Positions 25,351-37,400 of a stretch of DNA of 64,000 nt are shown piece by piece; positions within the stretch are counted from its first letter, which is position 1, and each line of letters opens with the position of its first letter. Source of the stretch: Atrichornis clamosus. Taxonomy: Eukaryota; Chordata; Aves; Passeriformes; Menuridae. A model generated the notes under the pieces. The model did no database searches and was not told the origin of the DNA. It saw only the letters and a list, made by a program, of their open reading frames with translations. The stretch lies in NCBI GenBank assembly GCA_013400975.1, contig WBMZ01011549.1, positions 1 to 64,000 of the forward strand, written 5' to 3'. The translations under genes were made by a program, and so were the position numbers.

Positions 25351-26872
25351 TGTACAGGAACCATGATCTGCAAGCTTTCCTCATGGGAACAAATAAAGCT
25401 CACAAGAAAGCCCGTGTGCACAATCTGCAGCCTCAAAAAAAGTGAAAATTAATTAAACATACACTTTTACCTATTTTTTTAACCAATTACCTGAGCATTT
25501 GTTCACTAATTTTAGGAAATTGAACGAGATGCCTACGTATCACTAGCCAGAGAAATGAGTGAATTTTCACATATCTAAGTATCTGTCATAATTTCCAATA
25601 CTCTGTCATATTTAACAAGGGAAGATATAATTGCATCCCTTTCTCATAGATGTATTTCTAACTTTTAGGTATATTGCATTTAGATTTTTTTCTGTAAACT
25701 CTATAAAGTCAGAAATTGTTCAATCGTATTTGTTGAATATTTTTAAATATATAATATTAGATAATAAGAAACTGTCACTTTGAAGAGGTTAGCAGTAAAA
25801 TTGAACATATTTTGCTTTTCTTTTTACAAGCATGCAAATAATCCTTAATGACCCTATTGCATCCTCTCATACTTTATCGGAATTATACCCTATGTATCAG
25901 AAAGAATTGTGACAAGGGAACTTCTTTATGCCTGACATAAATCAATGATTGCTCCCTTAATTTAAAAGCTGAGTGATGATAAGATTCTGTGACTCAATAA
26001 ATTTGAGCTTCTAGTACTATGCAGAAGAACATAAAACTTATTTGTGCATTATAATGTGGCAATAATATATCCCTTCCTAATCACAGGCATACCTATCTTT
26101 TCTAGCTTGCCTATAGCATGCATAATAAAAAGTTTGCAAAATATGAAGAAATTCTAATTTTCATATATCTGCATTATGAATCCCTGCAGCTATTAAAAAA
26201 ATACTAAAATCCTTAAACTGTGAGGATAAAATGCAATTTACAGAGTACATTTTCTTATTATTGACTTTGATGATAGCATCAGTTGTCTACCCAGACCTAT
26301 AAAATGTTTTAAGTGTTGAAAGATACACCTTAATGCACTTATCTTTCCTTTCTTAATAAAAGATAAAACAACAACAACACTGTGAATGATAAACAAAGAA
26401 AACAAGCAATAACCTTCTGCTTGCCTAATTTGACCTCGGTTTTAAGAATCAAGGATTGCTTTTTCTTAGCTCTGGCATTAGCTAAACTAAATCCCAAAGC
26501 ATATTCTTAGGTGGTGTGAAGTTGGTCTAATTGTATTCCAGTGAGGTGTCACTGATTTGCACTCGCTTGCAGATCAGGCCCCTGACAGGACTAACCACCT
26601 GCCCAGGTTTCAGAATTAACTGGGGATAAGACTGATTGTTTTCCAAGTGTTTGGCAGAGTTTAGTTTGCCTACCGTTTAGTTCTTTTTGACCTTGTCTCT
26701 TGAACCTTGTGCTGATATCTCAGTGAGAGAAGAAATGGGGATGGGGAAGGTGGAACAGGATGATAAGGAAGCAGTGATATTTTGTAGAGCAAGAAATTAA
26801 ACATTTCATATTCATTCAATGTGAACCTTGTGATCTATGGATGATGTATGAATGTTTCTTTTAGCTTTTCAG

Positions 26873-26920
26873 AAATACAATCCCCTCAAGATAATAGATC
26901 AGCTGGATAAAGACGAGAAG
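26873..26920 (+). other. Candidate 48-base internal exon of an unidentified gene (weak)
   Basis: A pyrimidine-rich stretch with TTTCTTTTAGCTTTTCAG ends at 26872, a good splice acceptor. At 26920 the sequence reads GAGAAG|GTACTG, a donor with the right GTA but a weak remainder. The 48 bases between are a multiple of three and open in only one frame, encoding KYNPLKIIDQLDKDEK; the other two frames hit TAA. The composition is more coding-like than the surroundings (GAT, CAG, CTG, GAC, GAG, AAG codons). I do not recognise the protein. A chance match is quite possible, because open stretches of 16 codons are common. The alternative acceptor at TTTTAG eight bases upstream would put a 56-base exon in the same region. 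Confidence 0.22.
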
Positions 26921-29900
26921 GTACTGAATATTGTAATGTATCTAAGACAAGGGTGAAAAGGAGGGGAGTATTTTTTTTCTATATTGGAAGAACTTCACAA
27001 AGAATATTTTTGAGGGGTTTCTTCAACATAAATCATGCTGTTCTAGTTCAAAGCAACAAATTCAAACAAACTTGCAAAATACACAAACTAGTAAGTTCAC
27101 AATACTAATTTAGATATGCTTGTTTACATTGTCACCCCATTTTGCTAAGTGTGAAATGTTGAAAACACTTGTATAGACCACAAGTATTTTGGTCCTGGCT
27201 TTAAGTAAAAGGAAGAGTGTAAATAGGGAGTTATTGCCTGATTTAACAAAAGCTTTTGCAGTACTTGCATTTTCTTTTGAACAGAAATTTCATACATTAA
27301 AAAATGTTTATTGGTGAAATACATTAATAATTTTTTTTCTTAAGCAATAGGAGGGAATCAAGAACCTCATAAATATGCTTACAGCTAGTGTTTACAAAAT
27401 CTGCTAATGATCTAACTAATGGAGGATAGGTTATGGAATGTATTTTGCATCAGGTTTATGCCCAGAGCAGCCATTTTACAAGGAATCCCTGATAGATGTT
27501 AGTTTTTACTTTTGCATCTGCAGTTCTTCAATGAGAATAACATGTATTATGCTAGGCAATGAAACTCTCACTGGGTGCATTTACATGTACTTTTTTTTTT
27601 GTTGATTGTTGTTTTGGGTTTTTTTAATTCTTTGACTCTTTACACATGAACATTTCAGTTATCAAAAAAAGTTCTAATTATTTCAAGCTAATGTGCATAA
27701 AACTCTTAAAAGAATGCTTGATACTTAGTTCGGGTTGGTGTGTGATCCTAAATGGTTCAACTGTATTTGTATAATGAGGTACTCTTCCACATTTAAAAAC
27801 TGATTGTGAGCTAGAGCTAGTCAAATTTTAGACCAACAGCATAGATAAATAATCCCTTTATTTTTAGTGTAGCAGAACTGAACAAAATCACCCAGGTGAA
27901 ACGTTCAGGTCTGATATTTGTATGTTCTCACTAATGGGAAAGAAATTAGAAAGTATTTTGCAGCAGGTTCATTAAGAGACTGCAGGGCCCAGCAGTGGTA
28001 CTGTTCAAGACAGTGAAAAACTTCCAAATGATTACACTGAAGAGAAGATGAGGTGCAGAACAATTAACTGTTGTTAGGCATTATTGCTCACTTCTTGGGC
28101 TATTTAAGATACACACTACCTTTTCTCTTACCTCCAGGGTAAGTATTTGCAGTATTCAACCTTGATGAGCAGTACATGTGAATCTCTGCCTGTGGTTCTG
28201 CTGTGCGAGGACTGCCCCTTTGCACACAGGGTTACGAGGCATCCTTTTGAGGATGTCAGCAGTGCAAAAGTGCAGAAAACAAGTTCCCAAGCAGAGAGAA
28301 AGATGCCCTGTGCTCTGACTCTGCTCCCATCTCAATATTATCTCTCAGTTTAATGCGAGCACAAACAAGACTTGAGGACCTTATTCTGATTTCATATAAT
28401 TGAAGACCAAGCTCTGGAGTTCAATTTAAGAAAAGACTTTGACATTTCATCTTGTGGAGACTTAACCTTTTTAGAAAAAGGGAGATGACTAGATCTTGAT
28501 GTCTAATATTAATTTTATTAACTATAAGAAAAAAATTATTAATTAAAATATAAAAAGTTCAATAAGAGACTGTTAGGCTGGAAGGGAGTCACAGTCCAAA
28601 ATCTAATGCAAAGATAGAAACAGCAGGTTTTCAAGATTTTCTCCATTAAACCAAGAATCCTGGCAATTTGATCATTTTGATGTTTTATGTTTCTATCAAA
28701 AAAATGACATGTCTGTTACAGATAAACACATAAAATAATTAAGCCCATTGGTTTCTTTGGTACTACTGACAAACTAGCCATCTCTTGATAGAGTTTTGGG
28801 TTATACTACAATAAATAAGTAACTTCAGTTTTTAAAATTTTGAATCCCTTCCCTGTGTCTATTTATTGATTTTCATTTATGAAACTAAAGGAATAGTAGC
28901 CATTTTCTTAGTTATTCATTACATGTTTTTCATATAACCCTTACTAATTATGAAATAAATAGATCTTTTTAGAAAAGATTTCTCATTCACCAGATTACTA
29001 TCCTTCACGTACTAGAATTTTAGAATCACTGCACTCAAAAGTAAATACTTATTTTAATGTTCTGGGCTTCTTTATTTCTCTAAATATTGTAACAAACCTT
29101 GGAGAATAAGGTAATTTTTGAAAAGGAAGCATGAATATAAATATTATGCACACAGAATGAGGTAAATTAAACCTGCAGAAGACAAAGATAATGGAATTAG
29201 AAAGAATTCACCAGCGATGCAAAAATAATTTGCATTGATAAGTGGGAATGAAACAACTTCTGGGTGGATTTTTGAGATACATTTCCTGTGTTAACTTTCT
29301 GAGAATATATGGGGATACAGTGTTGTGAGTATGGCTATCAGGGTCCTAGGAAGCAAATATATTTTGTATTCCTCTTCATCGATTTGCCTAGTGTTCTTTC
29401 TTATGATACTGCTCATTTGGCAGTTCTATTCTTACATTAATTCAAAATGTGAGCCAGCGTCGGTGTGCTTGACTCCCTCACCATTGAAGAGCCCACAGCT
29501 AGTTTGTGTAAAAAGTCAAGGAACATTAGAGAAATACTTTAAAATGTGATGTTTAATTGTTGGTTTTACTAGCTATCCAGAGGAAAACGTGTGAGGATTC
29601 ATGTGACATTTGTTTCTTATTGAAGAATAGCGAAATGCCACAAAGCATAAGTTTCTTAACTTCTGCTAACTATTATGTACTTTTCTTGTAGACTGGACTC
29701 AGTCCAACTTAAGAAATATGTTCCTAGCAAACATTTTACCTGAGAAAAAAAATTCTAGATAATGAATACTAAAAGATTGAAGAGTATTGAAAGAGAAAGG
29801 AAAATCTGCAAATCTCAACAGTAAATATATGCAGGGAAATTTACACAATATCATAGTGTATCTATATATTCTTTATCATGACTTCATTAGACTTTAGACT

Positions 29901-30765
29901 TCATATAGATTTTCATGTGTAATAGACACCCATAAACACAAATCTACATTTATTCTCAGTGCTAAACTTTGCTTTCTTACAATAATCCTAACCATTCTCT
30001 GAAGGCTTCCTTTGTCACAGAAAATCTACCAATACATATTTTTACAGGATGAGTCATTGATTTATCTTCCTATGTTTCATTTTATTTCTTTTGTGGAATC
30101 TGTACAGAAATTATCTGCTGAGGTTCCTTATTGTTTTCTCTTTCAAGTTTTCGTTTTGAGGATTTGCTTCAGCCTTAGTTGGATTTAATGTACTTTTTTG
30201 TGGACCTGTCAATTTGCAGATATGAAGTGAAGACTTAACATTTTCATAGTATGTCCTGTCTGCCTTATTTCAGTAAGCCAAATCCAAGCATGTTTGGGAA
30301 AATAATGTCAGCATCCTCAATGATACGTCAGACTGGTTTGGCCTAATATGTGTATTTTTTAAAACGCAAAATTGTAAATGTACAGATATACCTACAGGCA
30401 CATCCACAGAAAACAAATAGAGGTCAGGCTTCTGAAATCACTGCAAGATGCTTTTTAGTTATTTCAGTGTGCTTTACAGTGGAGATCTGTTTAACTGATA
30501 AGTCAATTTTTTCTAAAGGTATTCAATTAAAAAACTTGTTGCTTTTCAAATCTACTGAATGTTTACAGTTCTGACTAACTTCAGTATATATATTCCATCA
30601 GAAAATCATGACAAATATTCATTCATGCTGATGTGACATTTAGGCTTCATTAAACTGTTTAGTAGAAAAATGGTACAGGGAACCTCTTTACTACTGAAGA
30701 GGTTGAGTTTACTGCAGTACAAGATGTCCTTTTTGATGAAAGTAGGTGATATGGCATGGAAATTC

Positions 30766-31064
30766 TTAATAATAGTGCATAACAATAGTGTTTGTGAGTT
30801 GCAAATACAATAGTACCTCATTCCTGGCTGGCACATCTGTCATCTGTATGAACAAGCAGTCCTCTGCACATTCCAGGAAATTGATGGGTGCTGTCTGAGT
30901 TGGTGTTTTGTTCTTCCAACAAATGTCTGTGTAGTTGAAGTCACCCGTAAGAACCATGTTCTCTTGAACTGAAGCTTGCTTAGGTGATCCAAATATTGCC
31001 TCATTGGCCTTATCATATTGGTTTATATGTTGGTAGCAGATGCTTACTTTAAGTTCCCTTTTGG
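30766..31064 (-). pseudogene. Remnant of CR1 ORF2 endonuclease, second half
   Basis: After the frameshift near 31065 the homology continues in a new frame with ICYQHINQYDKANEAIF (family type: VCYRPPDQ...DEAF), then MVLTGDFNYTDICWKNKT, which holds the GDFN motif with the catalytic Asp and Asn of this endonuclease fold. It goes on with FLECAEDCLFIQMTDVPAR and ends in LLYLQLTN, where the family has LLDLVLTN. Homology stops here, close to the end of the endonuclease domain and before the reverse transcriptase. Confidence 0.85.
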
Positions 31065-31484
31065 AGACAACTCCTCTGATCTTGGTTCAGAGGCATTCAA
31101 TAGGACTTCCAAAATTGCCGTAGTTGAATTCTCTACAGTCAAGTTATCAACATAAAGCAAGACTCCTCTTCCTCTTCTTCCTTTTCTGTCTTTATGAGAC
31201 AGCCCGTAACCATCCATCATGATTCTCCCATCATGTGAGTTGTTCCACCATGCTTCAGTAATTCCTGATTGTGTGACTTTCTGAGTGGGTGCAGAGCTCC
31301 AGTTCCTCCTGTTTGGTCCCCAGGCTGTGTGCATTGTACACCTACACTTGAGGGGGTTGGTCTTCTGGTTCTCTTCCTGGGAGGCAGCTAAGGAACATTT
31401 GTTCCTGCTCTGGTTGGCCTGGCTCATTACCCTGTTGGTTGCAATGGCACAAGTGCTACCACTTTGGGTCCAAAATGCCCCCAA
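31044..31484 (-). pseudogene. Remnant of CR1 ORF2, amino-terminal part of the apurinic-type endonuclease
   Basis: At 146 codons this is the longest open frame in the window. Its middle part contains GITEAWWNNSHD, then MDGYGLSHKDRKGRRGRGVLLYV, matching the CR1 ORF2 endonuclease signature in which a GITETWW strand carries a catalytic glutamate and is followed by the DGY-LFRKDR-GRRGGGV-LYV block. The upstream LKCRCTMHTAWGPNRRNW segment corresponds to the family's usual start region (LKCLYTNAQSLGNKQEEL type) with several changes, including loss of the N-A-x-S core. A frameshift near 31065 moves the homology into another frame, where it goes on as SICYQHINQYDKANEAIF. It is inactive. Confidence 0.82.
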
Positions 31485-31505
31485 ATCCTTCAGTTTAAGC
31501 TGACC

Positions 31506-31745
31506 TCAGCAGGCTGGCCACCCTGTGGCCAAAGATTCCCTTGCTTCTTCTTCAGATTTGATTTTGGTTGCAATGCTGGAGGGTAGGGAGAGAATCAGAG
31601 TCCTGCTTTTGTGTGTCACCAGCGTCCAAGGTACCAAATTCTCTGTGGTGTCCACCACAGGAGCATGATTCTGAAAGCATTTGTCTATCTCCATTTCCAT
31701 CCCAGCACCTCTAATACTGCACAGTCTTTTAACTGTTTCTTGCAA
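31506..31745 (-). pseudogene. Probable remnant of CR1 ORF1 carboxy-terminal part
   Basis: The frame is open for 79 codons. It begins with an LQE-like segment rich in Arg and Glu (VKRLCSIRGAGMEMEID) and has a later VTHKSRTLILSLPSSIATK stretch, which resemble the end of CR1 ORF1 proteins (coiled-coil-like part, then a W-V-T-x-R/K-S region and a proline-rich stretch). It lies directly upstream, on the same strand, of a clear ORF2 endonuclease remnant, as expected for ORF1. The similarity is by memory and weaker than for ORF2. Confidence 0.55.
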
Positions 31746-34198
31746 CTTTCAAGATGCATTCTTAATATTTGCATCGTCATATTTTTATGCGGAAATATAA
31801 AACTTACAAAACTCTATAAAAATGGCAAAGGCAATTTTCATTATGTATTTCTGACTGGATGGCAGGGGGATTTTTTTAATCACAGTACTACAGTTTGATT
31901 TATATAGGGAAAAAAAGGAGAATAATATACTCTTAAGCTAACAAGGACATATGTTCAAAGTCATATATTACCTGAGAAATTGTACAGCATAAGCAGATAT
32001 AGGGATAACTCCATGCACAAGTCCTCAATAAGAAACTGTTTTTCAGGAACCTCAGGTCTCGGGTAAATATGGTTGAGACTATGATGAAGCAGACAGAATG
32101 CACCAGATGGAGAAGCAGGTGGTTTATGTGTAGTAGTAGAAAGGTGTTTTGTTTTTCTGCTTCTTTTAAACTCTTTGCATGTGTGTGTGTAACTAAATAA
32201 TCAAGAATGTGCACTGAATAACAAATGTACTACAAGACACAATTCTTAATAAAAGAGACTTGTTTTGTTGATAGACAATAGAAATGAGCTTAAACTGTCT
32301 ACATGCCCTTAAGTGCTTCCTGTGGATCTATGCCCAACACACACCTTTATTATTTCTAATACCTCCAAGTGTTCAACAGTACTAGATATGGAAAATATTT
32401 GCAAGGATGGATGTATTTGGCAGCCTTTTTTGGGTCAGAGGATATTATCAAATAGAAATGCCTGTTTTCTTCCTGCATCTAGTCTCTGCACTTAGATTAT
32501 ATACTCTGCCCCTTTATTCCATCTTCACAAAACCCAAGGATGTCATGCTATACTACAGGTCACAACTCATGGATCACAGCAATATAGATATCCATAAGTC
32601 TGAGCATATGATCCTATAAAACAGATAGAATGGGCCTACATCAGGAAAATTTAACAGTTTCTGCTGAGTCAATGCATTATCTGCAGCAGAAAGAAAACAG
32701 AGAGAGAATGGTTAGTTATAAAGAGTCAAGATGTGATTTACTCTTTACATAAATGCAGTTGTCATGATCAAATTATAAGAGGTTGGCAAGAAAAAACATT
32801 TCAGAATTGATGCATTAAATATCCTAAATCTTGCAGTTTTGTGTGCCTGACATACATCACGGGTGTGAGCGAGTACCACTGTGTAACACTTAAGGAAACA
32901 TGCCAGAAAAGTAGGCATCTGGGTCTGATATTTCCAGGGAAAGAAGACTGCCTGCTTAGATACAGTATACTTAACGTTGCAAGGCAAAGTTGTTCATGAT
33001 CTTGCAGATTGGAGGCCATCTGGAAAAGGCCTGTGAGTGAATAGATAATTAATCAAATTGAGAAATATTTCCAGTTTATGGAAGCCATTGTCCCTTGCAA
33101 TGAAATCTGGTTCCATCACAGGTGGGAACAAATATAAATGTACATTGAAAAGTGAAGATAGAAATGTGAAGCCAAACACATTTGCTGGGGAATGGAGAAC
33201 TGAAATTCTGGCAACAGAGCCATCAGCTTTAGCAGGCATGGGCTGCAAAGGCAGGCTTCATTGGTCATGAAACTATAAACAGCATTGAGATTGTAAGGTG
33301 ACTGAGCCTGATGCTTCAAAGCAAACAGCTGCTTTGTCAAAAGAAATTAATGATTTCTCTCTGTCTACCGGCCCCTCAGTGACCCATTCCTACTTCCTAA
33401 GCAGAGGGAGTAGATATGAACACTGAGCCAACTCTAAAGATAAGGTATGTGGTTTTCTGAGAAGGGAGAGTGCTGGCAGCAACAAAATGACTGTGGTCTG
33501 CAACAGTGTCCTGGAAAGCCTGTCTGGCGGCTGATGCTGCTCCGGAGGCAGGCAATGGTGTGGCATGGTGCCCTGCTTTAAACAGTTAGGAGATGATGGC
33601 AGAAACATTTACTTCTAGAAGGAATTGTCAACATCAGCTGCTGCAGTGAGTAGCCGGGCTCTTCTACTATTTTTTAGTAGTTTCCTCTCTTGGCTGCATC
33701 TTTTGCCTTCTCATCTTCCAACACAGAAGTGACTCAATGGCATCAAGCCCTTGTCACTGTGGCAATAAAGCTCGTCTTTGTGCTCCTGACCAGAAATCTT
33801 TGCAGCACTTCAGAGTGAGATAATTAGTGCCTTATAGTGATTAGCACTTAGGCATTTTCACTTATACCTTCAACTAAGACTTCAATTGGAGAAAAGGGCT
33901 GAGCTGTGATACTGGAATCCATTTTATTTTGCAAGAAAGTGATGCCTTTTTTCCCCTAAATAAATCAAAACTGGAGAAGGTTTAGCGTGATAAAATATGG
34001 TTACCTTTAATAGAAGCCTTTCATGGTGCACAACTCGCTGAGAATGTGCCCTCGAGATGCACACGTGATACAGAAAAAAGTGACATTTTTATAAGTTGAC
34101 CAAATAGCACACCCAACTAAAACCTCTAATTAAGAATACAGATATTGAAGTGCTTGACATAAACCTCCAACCAGCTCGTCCCTGTTAGAGATAGCATG

Positions 34199-34345
34199 TG
34201 TTACGAGAAAGTCTTCAGGAAGGCATTAATTGTTATGAGAAAGAGGGTGTTGTGTCTCTCTTTACCAATTGTTATGAGGATGTCTTTGGAAGACACCTGT
34301 AGTTTATGAGAGAATATATTGGGATGGTGTCTTGTCCTTGGCTCC
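34199..34345. repeat. Diverged short tandem array, four TGTTATGAG-like units
   Basis: The word TGTTACGAG at 34199, TGTTATGAG at 34231 and 34270, and GTTTATGAG near 34302 recur at spacings of about 32 to 39 bases. Units one and three also share the following AGTCTT/TGTCTT and GGAAG-like parts. This suggests an old tandem duplication of a unit of about 35 bases. It has no known function. Confidence 0.5.
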
Positions 34346-34469
34346 CAGAGGTATCTTGGACCAGGCATGGCCCTTAGGAATCTGTTTGGAATCCGTTTAC
34401 TTAAAAGGAAAAGTACTGAGGGCCTGTAGTTGTGGAACTATAACTATATAGTAACAATCTATATATTGT

Positions 34470-34485
34470 TAGCTCTATAGAGCTA
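34470..34485. repeat. 16-base perfect palindrome
   Basis: TAGCTCTATAGAGCTA reads identically on both strands with no loop. It lies next to another short inverted repeat (AACAAT and ATTGTT, about 34453-34470). Confidence 0.9.
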
Positions 34486-37400
34486 CAAATATATGAAGAA
34501 TAAAAGCAAAAATCATTTAGGCATCAAAAGCAGCTGGGGGACTGGAATATCTTAATAGGCCACAATGCCCTCATTGAATATGTTAGATCACATTAAATGG
34601 ATTAAAAAAAATCCAAACAAATTACAGGTTTGGCAACCCTAAGGCACTTGCTGTAAGCATCACTTTTTTATATGCTAAAACACTTACAAGCTTAGTTTTG
34701 GTATTTTTAGATTTGAAATTTCTGTGTGAGTTATTTTCAGTTAATTAAATTAATTTTTAATTTGAAACCATACTTAAATATCAAAACAAGAAATCTTTTG
34801 CTTGAGCCGTAGAAATTTTTTAAAGTTCTAGTTTAAAACTGACATTCCATTTTTGTTCTGGGCCAGTAAATTTTTTTAACTTCAGAATAGCTACTAAATT
34901 AGAAGATCAATTTCTTCCCCTAATAGAGGACACTGAAGAAATAAAGAGAAAGAGGGCATTTGTTGGCTTTTTAAACTCTCTTCTAGCTTGAGCTAGAGTG
35001 CTCTCAAAACTGGCACAAAAGTCATGGATGCCTTTGATTTTCATGCTTCTTTCAACTTTTAATGTGATTGTACACAGGCGAATATGAGAGCAATGAAATA
35101 CACAAACATCATTGAAAGTTTCCTATTTAAGTCTGGTGTTTCAAGGGAAGTTTAAAAAGTTGTCAGGAATGGTGGATGAAGTGAAATGCCTCGTGTCTAG
35201 TACATAAAACCTTTCGGAATCATCTCTATTAAAATGTCAGGGTTTGGTTAAATATAAAGAAAATGTACTTTGGGATCTGCCCTATTTCACACTGACCATG
35301 TAAATGGAACACGTGCTCTTCTTATTGATTATAGGCAGGAAACCAAACAGATATTTCAGACATAGAGAAATGCCTGGTTTTGACATTTTCTGTTCTGTGC
35401 TTCAATGTTTACCATCTTTTCCTCAGGGAATATTTATCTTAGAAACCACCACATAATATCACAGGCCTCAAAAATCAAAGGAAAGGACATGGATATGAGA
35501 AACCAAAGGCATGGTGGCATAGTAAATAAAGCAACTAAAAGTATGTGAAGTAAAAAGAGCATTTCATTGCCAATTAAAAAACTTCCACATTTAAAGGCCA
35601 AGTAATGGAATCTCCCCTGATGAGGAAATGTGTACGTATGCACAGATGCAAAGAAAGTAATTCTACGTCTTGCTATATTTCATCTAATTAGGAGTCATGA
35701 TGACTTTAAGGGATGTGTTTAGGAAGAAATATGGCAAAAAAACTCCTGAAGTATGTACTCTGACCAATGAATTAGATTCAGGTCAAATGGAAGCTTTTCC
35801 ATGGCTCTTGTGTAAATTAGCTTGCAAATACAGAACAGACCTGAACAATGTTCTATCTTTGTACAAGCCTAACATAACAAAAAGTAAGCTGCTGAAATAG
35901 ATATTTACACAGAACGAGCAAGATACAGTATAATATTTCAGTGAAAGGGAGCTCTGTTGTAAAAGAGATTATCTCCTGTTATAAAAAAAATATCTGGATG
36001 TCATTCACCAGTCTACAGAAAGATTCATGAGTAAATTTGAGCGTTGGCATTTTTTAATACTTTCTTTTATAATGATAACAATTTTTACTGCATTAATTAA
36101 CTCAATACCTGTAGTGCAGTGCTAACAGAGAAAGTGAGATGAAAAGAGTAATGACTGGGTGGCCAAGGTTACACTCACTGTACATTCTCTGCAGCTACGT
36201 AAGACTCTGGCCATCTGAGTTGTGTCCTGTTACAAAGCCAGGGCAAACTGTGTGCAGCTTAGGAGTTAACCAAGATTAATGACTAACAATGTACAAGTAC
36301 TGGACTTTGCGTGTGTTTTGTTTGTATGCTTGGTACTTTTTCTCCCCATTGCATTTTAAATTGATTTATGAAATATTTTTTCTGGGATAGCCAAACTTTC
36401 TCAAAGGATAACATTAAAATTCATCATGCTTCAAAAGTGTTCCATCTTGCACTTGGAATGAGGTGAACCTTAAGAGATTCTTTCTCTTATGCTTTCATCA
36501 ACTTTCTAGAAATGCTATTTTATCAGTGATAATATTGTTTCTGACATCTGCTACATAAATGCATAGCATTCTTTCCTGAAAAGTGGCCAGTCAGTTGTGA
36601 AGTGTACTATAGGAAGGTCAGAGCACAATTAAAGTACTGGTATTTTGCCATTAGCATGGTACAGAGCCAAAGTTGTTTTTGAAAACTAGTTCTTTATACT
36701 GAAGCTGGATGTGGTCCTCCTAGAAAGGGTCTGAATAGGTCTAATCTTCCCAGCAACACATCCCCTCCAGAGATGTTGCTGTTATAACCAGCAAAGAACA
36801 GATGTGTTTGTGGGACAGATGTGTTGTGCTCTGGGTGCACCGGTACCTGGTTTGTGTCCCAGGGCTAACACAAGAGGCAAGTTTGGTAGCACATCATAAT
36901 TTGTTCATGCCTTAACATCTCTCTCTGGCATGTTAAGGTGCACAACTTGCTTCCAGCCAACACTTGGGATTTACCTCTAGGATTACTGATAACTGTGGGG
37001 TGCTCTAGCAATGGCACTACAGAGGTCATATACGAATGTACACGGCAGTTTGTGGGTGTCTGAATGTGCTTGTACAGATGCAAGGAGCTTTCACAGCCTT
37101 GGAACAAGCTGAGCCTACAGTAAGGAAACAGATTGTTCCTCATGCACTCACTATCTTTGGATTCTGTTTGCATGAGTGTTTACTGCCATGCAACACTAGG
37201 TAGATAGTCCTTGTTTCTCTAATAAGGTCAAAGTGACTTTTTGTTATTGAAAATTAAATATTAAAGAAAAGGTAAGTATACACAGGCGAGCCTGCTTTTG
37301 CACAACCAATAAAAAATTACTTTCTATTGCTATGTAACACAATATCTTGATAATGAAAATGGAAAAATATTTAGGGCCTTCTTAATGAAAAAATTAATTG

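Larger units (their letters stand above)
25144..30765. other. Non-coding DNA; one weak candidate exon, otherwise no gene seen
   Basis: About 5.6 kb. It contains a (TA)9 microsatellite at 25333-25350, a short CAA run at 26369-26379, and the candidate 48-base exon at 26873-26920 listed separately. Open frames of 60-90 codons occur on both strands with no recognisable domain. Confidence 0.65.
30766..31745 (-). mobile_element. CR1-type LINE fragment: end of ORF1 plus endonuclease half of ORF2
   Basis: Three minus-strand open stretches follow one another in the order of a CR1 element. The stretch at 31745-31506 resembles the ORF1 tail, that at 31484-31044 the start of ORF2, and that at 30957-30766 the middle of the endonuclease domain. 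I see no reverse transcriptase segment and no CR1 3' end beyond 30766, so this is a 5' or middle piece of an element. Most CR1 copies keep the 3' end instead, which makes this one unusual. Stops and frameshifts make it inactive. Confidence 0.85.

Noticed and set aside
31285..31503. Plus-strand open frame of 72 codons with hydrophobic residues
   Set aside because: It is antisense to the CR1 ORF2 endonuclease remnant on the minus strand, which explains the sequence better.
33390..33608. Slightly GC-richer patch with a 72-codon minus-strand frame
   Set aside because: No known motif and no splice signals at the edges. The elevated GC is modest.
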